64,000 bases of DNA from Roseovarius sp. (GCA_029212365.1 JARGOC010000003.1:1-64000); one strand, 5' to 3'. Positions 9,578-19,120 are shown, counted from the stretch's first letter. Made by a program: numbers and translations. The notes: generated by a model from the sequence alone, not told the origin.

Positions 9578-10711
9578 CTACTCCGCCGCTTGCGTCTCGG
9601 ATTCTGTGCCCGTTTCAATCGCCTCGGCACGCTTTTCGACCTCTTCAACGATGTGATCGACCATCTGTGCGTTGTTCATCTTGTGGCTGGCTTTGCCCGC
9701 CAGATAGACCATGCCCGACCCTGCCCCGCCGCCAGTAAACCCGACGTCGGTCATCAATGCCTCGCCCGGTCCGTTGACGACGCAGCCAATGATGCTCAGG
9801 GACATCGGTGTCTTGATATGTTCCAGCCGTTTTTCAAGCGTTTCAACGGTGCGGATCACGTCAAACCCTTGCCGTGCGCAGCTCGGACAACTGATGATAT
9901 TCACACCGCGGTGGCGCAGCCCAAGCCCTTTGAGGATTTCATAGCCAACCTTCACTTCGTCCACGGGGTCAGCGCTCAGGCTGACACGAATGGTGTCTCC
10001 AATCCCCATCCACAGCAGGTTTCCCATCCCGATGGCCGATTTCACTGTGCCGGTTGTCAGACCGCCCGCCTCGGTGATCCCCAGATGAATCGGCGCGTCA
10101 GTGGCATCGCCCAATTTCTGATAGGCTGCGGCAGCCATGAACACATCTGACGCCTTGACCGAGATTTTGAATTCATGAAAATCATGGTCCTGCAGAATGC
10201 GAATATGATCGAGGCCGGATTCAACCATCGCATCGGGGCATGGCTCGCCGTATTTGTCCAACAAATGCTTTTCCAGTGACCCGGCATTGACGCCAATCCG
10301 CATGGAACATCCATGATCGCGCGCCGCGGAGATCACCTCGCGTACGCGGGCCTCATTGCCAATATTGCCCGGATTGATCCGCAGACACGCCGCGCCGGCC
10401 TCGGCCGCCTCAACCCCGCGTTTGTAGTGGAAATGAATATCGGCCACGATGGGAACGGGGCTTTCTTTCACGATATCTTTCAATGCCTTAGAGCTGGCCT
10501 CATCCGGCACAGACACCCGCACGATATCCGCGCCCGCATCCGCCGCAGCCTGCACCTGAGCCACGGTTGCGGCCACATCGGTGGTGTCGGTGTTGGTCAT
10601 GGTCTGCACAGTGATCGGTGCACCGCCCCCCACAGGCACATCACCTACATAAATACGGCGGCTTTCGCGGCGCTCAATATTACGCCAGGGACGGATGGGG
10701 TTATGGGTCAT
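9578..10711 (-). CDS. ispG: 4-hydroxy-3-methylbut-2-enyl diphosphate synthase
   Basis: Penultimate enzyme of the MEP isoprenoid pathway; it reductively opens MEcPP to HMBPP with a [4Fe-4S] cluster. The 377-residue protein has the N-terminal TIM-barrel signatures ([27 protein letters not shown]) and the C-terminal cluster cysteines in SCPSCARQG and GCVVNGPGE. The length fits the bacterial two-domain form. The RodZ-like gene lies 84 bp upstream on the same strand; a RodZ-ispG order is common in proteobacteria. Confidence 0.96.
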   Translation of the reverse strand: MTHNPIRPWRNIERRESRRIYVGDVPVGGGAPITVQTMTNTDTTDVAATVAQVQAAADAGADIVRVSVPDEASSKALKDIVKESPVPIVADIHFHYKRGVEAAEAGAACLRINPGNIGNEARVREVISAARDHGCSMRIGVNAGSLEKHLLDKYGEPCPDAMVESGLDHIRILQDHDFHEFKISVKASDVFMAAAAYQKLGDATDAPIHLGITEAGGLTTGTVKSAIGMGNLLWMGIGDTIRVSLSADPVDEVKVGYEILKGLGLRHRGVNIISCPSCARQGFDVIRTVETLEKRLEHIKTPMSLSIIGCVVNGPGEALMTDVGFTGGGAGSGMVYLAGKASHKMNNAQMVDHIVEEVEKRAEAIETGTESETQAAE

Positions 10712-10795
10712 GGAACGGGCCTGTCAGATTACCAAAGACGTCACATGACACATAGGGCAGCTGTGCCCCTGTCGCAATCTTGTGACTGTTGATTG

Positions 10796-12004
10796 TTACT
10801 GTTGAGGCTGTGCAGTGGTCTGCAATTCGGCCACAAAACGCTCAAGATCACCGTCTTGAGTGATGTCGGCCACTGAATAGGCTTCCATGAGCGAGGCGCT
10901 TGCCAAAGACAAATTCGATGTGACCGAGCCGTTCGGCCCTGCAGGTCCATAATGTTGGCCATTCACGGTGAAATAAACGGCGCCGCTTTCGCCGACACGC
11001 AGGGTTGGCGGCTCTTCGGTGGCGGGCACATCATAGGTGTCACCGGCGTTCATGATCGCCTCATAGATGACACTGCCATCGGCACCACGCACGCTCACCC
11101 AAGCAGGGCGCACGGCAATCATTTGCAAGCCGGGGCGTGCATCGGCCAAAACCTGCGGCTGTGAGCCAGCCACCTGGTTCTCGGCCAGCACCAATGCGCT
11201 GTCACGATCAGCTGACGGCAAATCCCGGCTCAGCGTTCCGCCACGGCGTGGATCAAGGGTTGAGATTGGCGCATCACGCGCGATCATGACCGGAACATCC
11301 AGCGCCTCGGGGCGGTAAAGACGATCAAGGCCTTCATCGCTGGGCGGCTGGAATGACGCAATCGTATCAGGGGTGATCACGTCTTCATTCTCAATCGCCA
11401 TCCCGGCGAGAGGATCAAGATCAGCCAGAACATCCGGCGTGTTTTCAACAGGTGCCACGGTCACGCGCTGCACTTCGTTCAGCACTGAATACCCGCCATA
11501 TCCGATCGCGCCGATCAAGGCGAACAACACCAAAGCCGAGCCAATGGCACCGGGTTCAATGCGTGCCAGAAAGCTTTCGGATGCGGGCAGAAACGGTGTG
11601 GCCGAGGCCATCAATGGGTCGGTTTCGCGGGCTTTGCGCGCAATGCGGTCATCCGATTTGCGGATCGAGGAAGCCTCGGCCGACATACCATGTGCGATGG
11701 AAAAGCCGCTTTCGGTGCAAAAAGAGCGAAACGCGCGGTCCGGGTCCATGTTCAGATAGCGGGCATAAGACCTGACATAACCGGGGATGAAACCAGGGGT
11801 GTCAAAGGCATCAGGATCGGCGTTTTCGATGGCGGCAATATAGTTGGCTTTGATGCGCAATTCACGTTCTACATCCAACAGGGATTTACCAATGGTTGCA
11901 CGTTCACCGCGCATCACGTCACCCAACCGCAGGTCAAAATCGTCGAACCCCTTAGGATCGACGTCTTCAACGATCTGTTTACGTTTGAATCGGCGCCCGA
12001 TCAT
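10796..12004 (-). CDS. RodZ-like helix-turn-helix membrane protein with DUF4115
   Basis: Likely a bitopic cell-shape protein linking MreB to the envelope. The 402-residue product has an N-terminal XRE-like HTH (~25-95: GKSLLDVERELRIKANYIAAIE, GFIPGYVRSYARYLNMD) and one transmembrane helix (~175-195, ALVLFALIGAIGYGGYSVL). A long acidic and proline-containing periplasmic linker follows, then a C-terminal beta-rich DUF4115 domain (~300-385, AVRPAWVSVRGADG). GAGG lies ~8 nt upstream of the ATG. It is upstream of ispG on the same strand. The family assignment rests on architecture and on this neighbourhood. Confidence 0.8.
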   Translation of the reverse strand: MIGRRFKRKQIVEDVDPKGFDDFDLRLGDVMRGERATIGKSLLDVERELRIKANYIAAIENADPDAFDTPGFIPGYVRSYARYLNMDPDRAFRSFCTESGFSIAHGMSAEASSIRKSDDRIARKARETDPLMASATPFLPASESFLARIEPGAIGSALVLFALIGAIGYGGYSVLNEVQRVTVAPVENTPDVLADLDPLAGMAIENEDVITPDTIASFQPPSDEGLDRLYRPEALDVPVMIARDAPISTLDPRRGGTLSRDLPSADRDSALVLAENQVAGSQPQVLADARPGLQMIAVRPAWVSVRGADGSVIYEAIMNAGDTYDVPATEEPPTLRVGESGAVYFTVNGQHYGPAGPNGSVTSNLSLASASLMEAYSVADITQDGDLERFVAELQTTAQPQQ

Positions 12005-12168
12005 CTGTCCCGCCTCATGAGTGTCCCTAGGCCGTCTGCCCCGTCCGAATGTCGCGATTCGGATGCTGTCCCTTTTATTTTGGGTAAGCTACCATACTGC
12101 AAGGGATTATGCACGGTTTGAGGCAGTGTTAGGGCCAAACAGAGGAAATCGGCACGATTCAGCCGAAG

Positions 12169-13398
12169 TCAGGCGCTGAGCTCGGCCCGGTTCAATGCGC
12201 AATGGCTCCATAGTTCATCCATGGCGTGAACCAGCGCATCCATTTCATCGGGGCCATGCACGGGCGACGGTGTAAACCGCAACCGTTCGGTGCCGCGTGG
12301 CACAGTTGGGTAGTTGATCGGCTGGACATACATGCCATAGCCCTCAAGCAGCATATCACTCAACTTTTTGGTGTGCACCGGATCGCCCACGATCACAGGG
12401 ACAATATGGCTGCCATGATCCACAATCGGCAGGCCCAGCCCTTTGAGACGGGTTTTCAAAATCTTGGCCTGGGTCTGGTGCTTTTCACGCAAGGCCTGAT
12501 CGCGTTTCAGATGCGCAACCGAGGCCGCAGCACCGGCCGCCACTGCGGGCGGCAACGATGTGGTAAAGATGAACCCCGGCGCATACGACCGCACAGCATC
12601 ACACATTTTGGCCGATGCCGCGATATATCCGCCCATCACGCCATAGGCCTTGGCCAATGTTCCATTGATGATGTCCAGACGGTGCATCAAGCGGTCACGT
12701 TCCGCCACACCTGCCCCGCGCGGGCCATACATGCCCACGGCGTGCACTTCGTCAATATAGGTCAGCGCGCCAAATTCGTCGGCCACATCACATATCGCCT
12801 CAATCGGGGCAAAATCGCCGTCCATGGAATAGATCGATTCAAAAGCAATCAGCTTGGGCGCATCGGGATCATCCGCGGCCAACAGCTCGCGCAGGTGATC
12901 CAGGTCATTGTGCCGGAAAATCCGCTTGGTCCCGCCATTGCGGCGCACGCCTTCGATCATGCTGGCGTGGTTCAACGCGTCAGAATAAATAATCAATCCC
13001 GGAAACAGCTTGGGCAAAGTGCTTAACGTGGCATCATTGGCAATATAGGCGCTGGTGAACAGCAATGCCTGTTCTTTGCCATGCAGGTCGGCCAATTCGG
13101 CCTCAAGCCGCTTGTGATAGATGGTCGTGCCCGAGATGTTGCGGGTCCCGCCCGAGCCGGCGCCTGTGGCATCAAGCGCTTCGTGCATCGCGCTCAGGAC
13201 AGCCGGATGCTGGCCCATGCCCAGATAGTCATTGCCGCACCATACGGTGATCGGTTGCTCAGATCCGTCAGGGCGGCGCCATGTGGCGTGGGGGAACTGG
13301 CCATTTTTACGTTCGATATCAATGAAGGTCCGATACCGGCCTTCGTCATGTAAACGGGCAATCGCCTCATCCAGCTTTGCGGTATAGTCCACCGACAT
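12169..13398 (-). CDS. hemA: 5-aminolevulinate synthase
   Basis: PLP enzyme that condenses glycine and succinyl-CoA to 5-aminolevulinate, the first step of tetrapyrrole synthesis by the C4 pathway typical of alphaproteobacteria. The 409-residue product shows [31 protein letters not shown], the Asp/His motif [12 protein letters not shown] and the PLP lysine in [13 protein letters not shown]. The ATG at 13398 matches the usual HemA start. A GTG at 13419 in the same frame, with AGGGA at good spacing, is an alternative that adds seven residues. The upstream FnrL box suggests oxygen control. Confidence 0.95.
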   Translation of the reverse strand: MSVDYTAKLDEAIARLHDEGRYRTFIDIERKNGQFPHATWRRPDGSEQPITVWCGNDYLGMGQHPAVLSAMHEALDATGAGSGGTRNISGTTIYHKRLEAELADLHGKEQALLFTSAYIANDATLSTLPKLFPGLIIYSDALNHASMIEGVRRNGGTKRIFRHNDLDHLRELLAADDPDAPKLIAFESIYSMDGDFAPIEAICDVADEFGALTYIDEVHAVGMYGPRGAGVAERDRLMHRLDIINGTLAKAYGVMGGYIAASAKMCDAVRSYAPGFIFTTSLPPAVAAGAAASVAHLKRDQALREKHQTQAKILKTRLKGLGLPIVDHGSHIVPVIVGDPVHTKKLSDMLLEGYGMYVQPINYPTVPRGTERLRFTPSPVHGPDEMDALVHAMDELWSHCALNRAELSA

Positions 13399-13532
13399 CC
13401 CCTCTTCGTCATTTAACACCGGTCATTCCCTGACGCATGCGAAACTGTGCATATATGTCCGCAGGGTGTTGTACCAGTTTTAACTTTCATATCTCGCCTG
13501 TGGCACACTACAAATAGACAAGGTGCCGCACT

Positions 13533-13546
13533 TTGACCTTGATCAA
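13533..13546. promoter_or_regulatory. FNR/FnrL box (TTGAC-CTTG-ATCAA)
   Basis: This differs by one base from the FNR consensus TTGAT-N4-ATCAA. It lies 135 bp from the hemA ATG and 81 bp from the M20 dipeptidase ATG in their divergent region. FnrL control of hemA is known in Rhodobacter. The right half-site overlaps the first copy of a 13-bp direct repeat. Confidence 0.75.
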
Positions 13547-13569
13547 GTTTCTGGACCAAGTTTCTGGAC
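13544..13569. repeat. 13-bp tandem duplication in the hemA promoter region
   Basis: CAAGTTTCTGGAC occurs twice head to tail (13544-13556 and 13557-13569) with no mismatch. The first copy overlaps the right end of the FNR box. It could be a chance duplication or a repeated operator. Confidence 0.85.
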
Positions 13570-13626
13570 AGTGCCGCCCGCCCTGTTACGTTCTGCACAA
13601 AATTGTCATTCAGATGAGGCTGACAC

Positions 13627-15006
13627 ATGTCCCTAGACGCCATTTTATCCCGCATTGACGACCAATTACCACATGCCATTGACCGGTTGACTGGGTTGTT
13701 GCGCATCCCGTCGATCTCAACTGATCCGGCCTATGATGATCACTGCCAAAGGGCTGCTGACTGGCTGGTGTCTGACTTGCAAAGCATTGGAATAGATGCC
13801 AAAAAACGTGAAACGCCCGGACAACCCATGGTGGTTGGGCAAATGGATGGCCCCGGTCCACATCTGCTGTTTTATGGCCATTATGATGTGCAGCCGGTCG
13901 ATCCGCTGGACTTGTGGAACTCAGATCCCTTTGATCCCAAGCTGGAGGACACCCCCGCTGGTCGGGTGATCCGTGGGCGCGGCTCATCTGATGACAAAGG
14001 CCAGTTGATGACCTTCGTTGAGGCCTGCCGTGCATACAAAGATGTAAACGGCACTTTACCCTGCAAGATCACGTTCTTTTTTGAGGGCGAAGAGGAATCA
14101 GGCTCGCCTTCACTGATTCCCTTTATGAAAGACAACGCCGCCGAGTTGGGTGCGGATATCGCGCTGATCTGTGACACCTCCATGGTGTCCCCCGGCGTGC
14201 CGTCGATTGCCAGCCAACTGCGCGGGATGCTGAAGGATGAGTTTACCCTGCATGGCCCCACCATTGATCTGCACTCTGGTCATTATGGCGGCCCTGCCCT
14301 GAACCCGCTGCGGGAAATCTCGCGGATTATATCAACCTTTCATGACGATACCGGTCGTGTGGCCATTGACGGGTTTTATGAGGGGGTGCACGAGGTGCCC
14401 GCTGATCTGCTGCGCCAATGGGAGGGCTGCGGGTTTGACGAGGAGACCTATCTCAGCTCGGTTGGCATGACCCAGCCGCATGGTGAACAGGGCTATTCCA
14501 CCCTTGTTCAGCAATGGGCGCGCCCCACGTTAGAGATCAATGGCCTCTGGGGGGGCTATCAGGGTGCGGGCACTAAAACCGTGATCCCTGCCGAGGCGCA
14601 TTGCAAAATCACCTGCCGTCTGGTGGGCGATATGGACCCTGATGTGCTGCGTGAACGGCTGCGTGCACATGTAGAGGCGCGCCTCAGTCCTGATGCGCGC
14701 ATCACGTGGAACAATGACCTCGATGGGTCAGCCGCCGCAGTGATGAACACCAAGCGGCCCGAGTTTGAGTTGGCGCGCCAAGCGCTCTCTGATGAATGGG
14801 AGCGCGAAGCGGTGCTGGTGGGCATGGGCGGCTCCATCCCGATCGCGGGATTCTTCAAGGAAATTCTGAACCTTGATTCGATGCTGATCGGCTTTGCCCA
14901 TGATGACGATGCGATTCACTCTCCGAATGAGAAATATAATGTGGAGAGTTTTCACAAAGGCATGCGCAGCTGGGCGCGCATTCTGGATCGGCTCAGCGCT
15001 GGCTAA
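13627..15006 (+). CDS. M20-family dipeptidase
   Basis: Zinc-dependent amino- or dipeptidase of the ArgE/DapE/CPG2 clan with 459 residues, the length of the long PepV/carnosinase-like group. Metal-site motifs are in order: GHYDVQPVD (~84), GRGSSDDKGQ (~118), EGEEESGS (~152, catalytic Glu) and a C-terminal His in FAHDDDAIHSPNE. The dimerisation domain lies between ~210 and 370. It has no signal peptide, so it is cytoplasmic, probably scavenging peptides. It is divergent from hemA. Substrate unknown. Confidence 0.9.
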   Translation: MSLDAILSRIDDQLPHAIDRLTGLLRIPSISTDPAYDDHCQRAADWLVSDLQSIGIDAKKRETPGQPMVVGQMDGPGPHLLFYGHYDVQPVDPLDLWNSDPFDPKLEDTPAGRVIRGRGSSDDKGQLMTFVEACRAYKDVNGTLPCKITFFFEGEEESGSPSLIPFMKDNAAELGADIALICDTSMVSPGVPSIASQLRGMLKDEFTLHGPTIDLHSGHYGGPALNPLREISRIISTFHDDTGRVAIDGFYEGVHEVPADLLRQWEGCGFDEETYLSSVGMTQPHGEQGYSTLVQQWARPTLEINGLWGGYQGAGTKTVIPAEAHCKITCRLVGDMDPDVLRERLRAHVEARLSPDARITWNNDLDGSAAAVMNTKRPEFELARQALSDEWEREAVLVGMGGSIPIAGFFKEILNLDSMLIGFAHDDDAIHSPNEKYNVESFHKGMRSWARILDRLSAG

Positions 15007-15091
15007 ACCACGCGACAAGGCAGGCACACCCGCCCAAGATCCAAAAGCAGCCTGAGGCGTGGGGTCGTCTTGTCACTGGAAAGGGGGATAG

Positions 15092-15168
15092 TGGCGCGGT
15101 TGACGGGACTCGAACCCGCGACCCCCGGCGTGACAGGCCGGTACTCTAACCAACTGAGCTACAACCGC
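15092..15168 (-). tRNA. tRNA-Asp (GTC)
   Basis: The full cloverleaf reads on the minus strand: acceptor GCGGTTG/CAACCGC, D-arm GCTCAGTTGGTTAGAGT, anticodon loop CTGTCAC giving GTC (Asp), T-arm GGGTTCGAGTCCC, discriminator G and encoded CCA. It is 77 nt long. Confidence 0.97.
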
Positions 15169-15179
15169 GCATGTGGGGG

Positions 15180-15208
15180 TGATTAGTCAAAGCCACGATC
15201 CCCGTCAA
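15180..15208 (-). promoter_or_regulatory. Promoter of tRNA-Asp
   Basis: On the minus strand TTGACG (15203-15208) and TAATCA (15180-15185) are separated by exactly 17 nt. The -10 element ends 11 bp before the tRNA 5' end, as expected of a housekeeping-sigma promoter. Confidence 0.65.
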
Positions 15209-15274
15209 TGGGCAATGCACCGAAAATTTCAAAGAAATCTCACAATGTCTTCGCGCCACCCTGCCCGCCTGCGA

Positions 15275-15505
15275 TTAGCCGAAATCAGACAGGGCAGCGC
15301 GCACCATCTGCATCCCACCAAGCTGCGTAAAAAGCTGGAACAACTCTGACTGTCTTGTGGGGTCTGGCGTGTTCAGGGCCAAATCCAACAGGTCAGCCGC
15401 CTCGGAGGGTCGCAGCACAGGGCGCGCGCCGGTCTCTAATCTGTGTTGGATGACGAAAAGCAGTGTTTCCTGATTCTCGTCATCCAGCGTCTGGTCTCTA
15501 ACCAT
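15275..15505 (-). CDS. Small conserved-looking hypothetical protein
   Basis: A 76-residue acidic, mostly helical protein (ENQETLLFVIQHRLETGARP, SEAADLLDLALNTPD, FQLFTQLGGMQMV). The ATG at 15505 has GAGGG ~11 nt upstream. It lies 117 bp from the XRE regulator and is transcribed away from it. I recognise no family. It could be a small regulator or partner protein. The balanced composition without low complexity supports a real gene. Confidence 0.5.
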   Translation of the reverse strand: MVRDQTLDDENQETLLFVIQHRLETGARPVLRPSEAADLLDLALNTPDPTRQSELFQLFTQLGGMQMVRAALSDFG

Positions 15506-15622
15506 GATACTCGTTACCCTCACTGCCCGACGCAAAATCTATAATTGACGTAAAGGTATCAACGTCAATATAAATGACTCACAATCCTTCATTTAGGACA
15601 AACCGCCGGGGGCATATAACCA

Positions 15623-16351
15623 GTGACCGATTTTCATCACCGCCTAAAGGGTCTCATTCAGAGCTCTGACTATGATTACAAAAGCCTGTCTTTGAAGATT
15701 GGTCAGGGAGAGCGCTATATCTCAAACCTGCTGTCCAACCGCAGCGACCCTGGGTATACCAGTGTGGTCAAGATCTGCTCTGCTCTGGGGTTGACCCCCA
15801 ATCAGATCGCCGGGCTGGATGATCAGATCACCCTTGCAGGGACAGATGTGGATGCGCGTGTGGTCACTGCCCATGCTGATCGTATCCTTTCGGCCGTGAC
15901 CAAAGAGGCACACCGAAAGCTGGCCACACGTGGTGCACAACCGCTTTTGGATGATGTGCTCAGCTGGTGGTATCAACAGGGCGGTATGCTGGCGAATTTT
16001 GACATGCTGTCCGAGCATGTGGACCTGTACCGCGCCCCCAAATCAAATGCCCGCACACCTGACCCCTACAAAATTGGCCACCAAAGCCTGGCAACCCGTT
16101 CATTCGGGGTCAATTCAACCGAACATCTGAGGTATCTGTTTTCCACCTTCGACAGCAAACTGTCGCAAGAGGTGGCGATGTCCCATGTGAAAACCCTCAA
16201 AGGCGATCCACAGCTGTCTATTCAAGAGATTGACGTCACCCTGCCCGGTCACAGCTTTCCGTTGCGATTTGTCTATAAACGCCTGCTGCTGCCGGTGAAG
16301 GATACACACGGCAATGGCTATGTGCTGAATTACTCACAAGCCCTCGAGTGA
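15623..16351 (+). CDS. XRE-like helix-turn-helix regulator with a C-terminal sensor-like domain
   Basis: A 242-residue protein with a GTG start. Residues ~5-65 form a lambda-repressor-type HTH (YKSLSLKIGQGERYISNLLSNRSDPGYTS...LGLTPNQIAG). Residues ~85-240 form a domain I cannot name (DVLSWWYQQGGMLANFDML...HLRYLFSTF...VYKRLLLPV), which may bind a ligand in a PAS-like manner. Its 3' end overlaps the convergent GNAT-like gene by 18 bp, so the two may be linked functionally. Confidence 0.75.
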   Translation: MTDFHHRLKGLIQSSDYDYKSLSLKIGQGERYISNLLSNRSDPGYTSVVKICSALGLTPNQIAGLDDQITLAGTDVDARVVTAHADRILSAVTKEAHRKLATRGAQPLLDDVLSWWYQQGGMLANFDMLSEHVDLYRAPKSNARTPDPYKIGHQSLATRSFGVNSTEHLRYLFSTFDSKLSQEVAMSHVKTLKGDPQLSIQEIDVTLPGHSFPLRFVYKRLLLPVKDTHGNGYVLNYSQALE

Positions 16352-17020
16352 CCCTGCATAATGCTGCATCATATGGTCCAAATGCTGGATCGGTACCGCC
16401 ACCAGCCATTCTGAATCGCCACGCCCTTCGGGGGCGGGCTTGGCCCATGTGGCCACACCGGGCAATTGCACGGAAAATCCATAGGTGGTGGCAAACCCGC
16501 GTTTGACATCACGGTCACGCATCATCGCATAGACCCAATCCACTGGCCACTTGGTGGCAATACAACATTGCAACAGAATCATAAAATAGCGCAGCTTTTG
16601 TCGAGATCCGCGATGATCCGGGTGCACAAACAATTCTCCGATATAGGCCATTCGACCATGAAATCCGGGGGGCAGCGCATTGGTGAACTCCAGCAATGTC
16701 TCACCTGAGTCATGGGGATACTGGCGACGCATGGTGCGGATCATATAGGCGCCCATGCTTTCGCGGCCGATATTGTCGTACCGCGTGGCAACGGCGCTGA
16801 CATAGTGACCGTTTTCTTTCATAAACAGCCAAAACCCGGATTCTTCGGTGAAATCATTATAGCCCGATGACAGTTTCGCCGTCTGGCTTTGCTTGCCCAT
16901 GTCCTCGATAAGGGATTCCGCATAGGCAAAATCCGAGATCAATTCAACCTCACACCCCTTTTGGGCAAGGGCTGCGGTACATTCGCCGCCCACTTTGATC
17001 ACGTCTAAAGCGTTACCCAT
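16334..17020 (-). CDS. GNAT-like acyltransferase, substrate unknown
   Basis: A 228-residue protein. Residues ~138-160 (YIGELFVHPDHRGSRQKL) match the acetyl-CoA-binding motif A of GNAT enzymes. The N-terminal ~50 residues and the rest are unfamiliar. The ATG at 17020 has GGA at ~7 nt; a TTG at 17032 is in frame but less likely. It overlaps the convergent XRE regulator by 18 bp. The length and an N-terminal domain ahead of motif A make it longer than simple RimI-type GNATs. No signal peptide is visible. Confidence 0.6.
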   Translation of the reverse strand: MGNALDVIKVGGECTAALAQKGCEVELISDFAYAESLIEDMGKQSQTAKLSSGYNDFTEESGFWLFMKENGHYVSAVATRYDNIGRESMGAYMIRTMRRQYPHDSGETLLEFTNALPPGFHGRMAYIGELFVHPDHRGSRQKLRYFMILLQCCIATKWPVDWVYAMMRDRDVKRGFATTYGFSVQLPGVATWAKPAPEGRGDSEWLVAVPIQHLDHMMQHYAGSLEGL

Positions 17021-17335
17021 CAGCACATCCAATCACCCTAATACCCCCCTCAAGGCTCAGAATTTATTAAAATTTTATACACCAGGCCCAGACGTAACCG
17101 GTTTAGAACACAAAGGAAAAGGGGTGCATTGATTAGAAACAATCTGTTTCCTCTGGTACAGGAATGTTGTCCCGCCACCATGCAATCTTGGGTTGCACCT
17201 GTCCCCAGAAAGGGAATGCGATTGGTTTCTTTGATTTGAAACCCCCTGATACTGCTCAGCAAGCCGTGACCATAACACGCGCAGACCGCCCGTGGCGTAC
17301 TTGGCGTGCGTGCCTGCTGCAGTATTCGGAAACTA
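17021..17335. other. Non-coding gap between the GNAT-like gene and tRNA-Val
   Basis: About 315 bases containing the promoter side of the GNAT-like gene. The only small structure I notice is the inverted repeat GAAACA-ATC-TGTTTC (17136-17150). No convincing ORF or RNA gene was found. Confidence 0.4.
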
Positions 17336-17411
<76 letters not shown>

Positions 17412-17420
17412 GCTCCGGGC

Positions 17421-17449
17421 GTATTAGACAAGCGCGCGGAACTTCGCAA
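17421..17449 (-). promoter_or_regulatory. Promoter of tRNA-Val
   Basis: On the minus strand TTGCGA (17444-17449) and TAATAC (17421-17426) are 17 nt apart. The -10 element ends 9 bp before the tRNA 5' end. Confidence 0.65.
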
Positions 17450-17578
17450 GAGGGCAAATGCGAGAAGTTAAAACCTTTCGTGAGAACCTCAATGGGCCTT
17501 TGGGGTGAAACGCGGCAAAATTATCATTTATATGATACTATTTCAAACACTTACGCCAATAACTCAAAACCAAAGCCA

Positions 17579-18169
17579 CTAATTCTCCGGCTCACGCAGG
17601 CAGGTTTCAACCCCGTTTTCCACAAAATAAATGCAACCCTGCTCGCGGCTTTGCATCACCATATCATCGTAAGCCATCCCTTGGGCCAGCCCGCGCAGCA
17701 TCAGGCTGGTGATACCGTGGGTGATCACCACCGTGGGCCCGCGCATGTCGTCCAAAAAAGCCTGACATCGGGTGCGTAGCTGTTCTTCGGTTTCGCCACC
17801 GGGGGCCTTGGTGAACAAATCAAACTCGTTGTTCAAACCCAGCTCTTGTTTGAATCGGTCGTAAATATCGGGGCGCAGCAGGCCTTCCCAATCGCCCGCC
17901 GAAACCTCTTGCAGGCGCGCATCCAGTGTTATCGCTTTGGAAATTCCGCGCAATGCGATGGTCGCCGTGGCGCGTGTCCGTCCCAGCGGACTGCAGATGA
18001 TTTTTGCGCTTGGATGCTCTTGCATCAAAGGTTGAAGCAATCGGCCCTGTGCTGCGGCCTGCGCCCTGCCCTTATTGGTCAACGGAGAATCTTTGCGCCC
18101 CTGCACGCGCTTTTTAACGTTCCATTCGGTCTCGCCGTGACGCAGGATCAACAATAGGGGCAAGTTCAT
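17579..18169 (-). CDS. Histidine phosphatase family protein (phosphoglycerate-mutase-like)
   Basis: Phosphomonoesterase-type enzyme of the 2-histidine superfamily, 196 residues. RHGETEWN (~12) carries the phospho-accepting His and VVITHGITSLMLRG (~155) the second catalytic His. CSPLGRTRATA and the acidic EVSAGDWEG also fit the cofactor-dependent mutase/phosphatase branch. The ATG at 18169 has GGGAG 7 nt upstream and is preferred to the in-frame upstream ATG. Substrate unknown; these are often broad small-molecule phosphatases. Confidence 0.88.
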   Translation of the reverse strand: MNLPLLLILRHGETEWNVKKRVQGRKDSPLTNKGRAQAAAQGRLLQPLMQEHPSAKIICSPLGRTRATATIALRGISKAITLDARLQEVSAGDWEGLLRPDIYDRFKQELGLNNEFDLFTKAPGGETEEQLRTRCQAFLDDMRGPTVVITHGITSLMLRGLAQGMAYDDMVMQSREQGCIYFVENGVETCLREPEN

Positions 18170-18294
18170 TATGGATCTCCCGCCCATCAAAACAAGTAGG
18201 GTGGTGAGGGCTGAGGTGAGTAACCGCAGAATATCATCGAGATGACGATGCGTTTACTCCCCGAACCGACTGCGCGGAATCGCAGGTTTTTTGA

Positions 18295-18771
18295 TCACTC
18301 AGCGGCGGCGGCAATTGTTGCGCTTATATCACCTGATGTTTTGTGATTGCCTTTGCTCTGGCGAATTTTGGCGACGATAATGCGGGCATTAGGTGTTTCT
18401 TTAGTGCGGTTTAACCTTAGCTTACCCATGGGCTGCAAATTAAACTCGCGCCCATCTGCCAGCGCGTCGCCCAAAACTTCCAACATCGCTTCAACCACGG
18501 GTTTTGCGTCTTTCTTCTTGGCTCCGGACAGGCGCACGACCTTCTCGATCAGCTCTTGCTTCTTCAATTCCGGGCCGGGCAATCCTGGCGTTGCGTCATC
18601 TGCATTGGTCGATTTTGTCGTCATCACGGGCTTGGGGTTCATCATCGTTCTGGGCGCCACCTCGGTGGGTGACGGCACCTTCTTGATTGTGGATTTCGCC
18701 TTGGCGGGCGCTGCCTTGGCGGGTGCTTTGGGCGCGGCGCCTGTGGTCTTTTTGCTCGATGTGGGGGACAT
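18295..18771 (-). CDS. HU-family DNA-binding protein with a histone-like N-terminal tail
   Basis: A 158-residue nucleoid protein. Residues ~1-65 form a basic Lys/Ala/Pro/Thr-rich low-complexity tail (KKTTGAAPKAPAKAAPAKAK), followed by an HU/IHF fold (~68-150: KKQELIEKVVRLSGAKKKDAKPVVEAMLEVLGDAL, FNLQPMGKLRLNRTKETPNARI). HU proteins are normally ~90 residues, so the tail is an addition that resembles eukaryotic H1 tails. The ATG at 18771 has AGAGG 6 nt upstream. It probably binds or bridges DNA. Confidence 0.85.
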   Translation of the reverse strand: MSPTSSKKTTGAAPKAPAKAAPAKAKSTIKKVPSPTEVAPRTMMNPKPVMTTKSTNADDATPGLPGPELKKQELIEKVVRLSGAKKKDAKPVVEAMLEVLGDALADGREFNLQPMGKLRLNRTKETPNARIIVAKIRQSKGNHKTSGDISATIAAAAE

Positions 18772-18934
18772 GCTCTGCCTCTTTCCAGTTTTGACCTGCA
18801 ATTTATCCACAGGCTATGTTTACGTTTTCCCTACATAATACGGTCTTTTGGCCGATCTGGCCACCCATATGTTGACGCAAGCTGCACAAAACCGCTAAAT
18901 AGGGCACAGTGGGATATCTGTTTGGGGAACAGCT

Positions 18935-19120
18935 TTGAAATATCTATGTGTAGCATTTTTTCTGGCCGCAGCGCCTGTTTGGGCATCCGGATTGGCGGAT
19001 CCTGTGATTACAGCCGACGTGGTTGTCGCCGAGGCAATAGCCGATTCATCTAGCGCAGATGGGCTGATTGTGGCGATCTGGCTGGCCACTTTGCTGGCCG
19101 CTGCCGGTGGCGCGTTCTAA
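18935..19120 (+). CDS. Tiny exported membrane-anchored protein (copy 1)
   Basis: A 61-residue protein with a TTG start behind GGGGAAC. It has an N-terminal signal peptide (KYLCVAFFLAAAPVWAS), a short acidic/Ser stretch (ADVVVAEAIADSSSADG) and a hydrophobic C-terminus (LIVAIWLATLLAAAGGAF) that ends the chain. The layout and several positions (ITA, SSA-G, LAAA) match the next gene, 102 bp downstream, so the two look like diverged duplicates. No known function; it may be a small envelope protein. Confidence 0.5.
   Translation: MKYLCVAFFLAAAPVWASGLADPVITADVVVAEAIADSSSADGLIVAIWLATLLAAAGGAF

Noticed and set aside
12226..13026. 266-residue plus-strand frame
   Set aside because: Antisense shadow of hemA; no ribosome site or domain.
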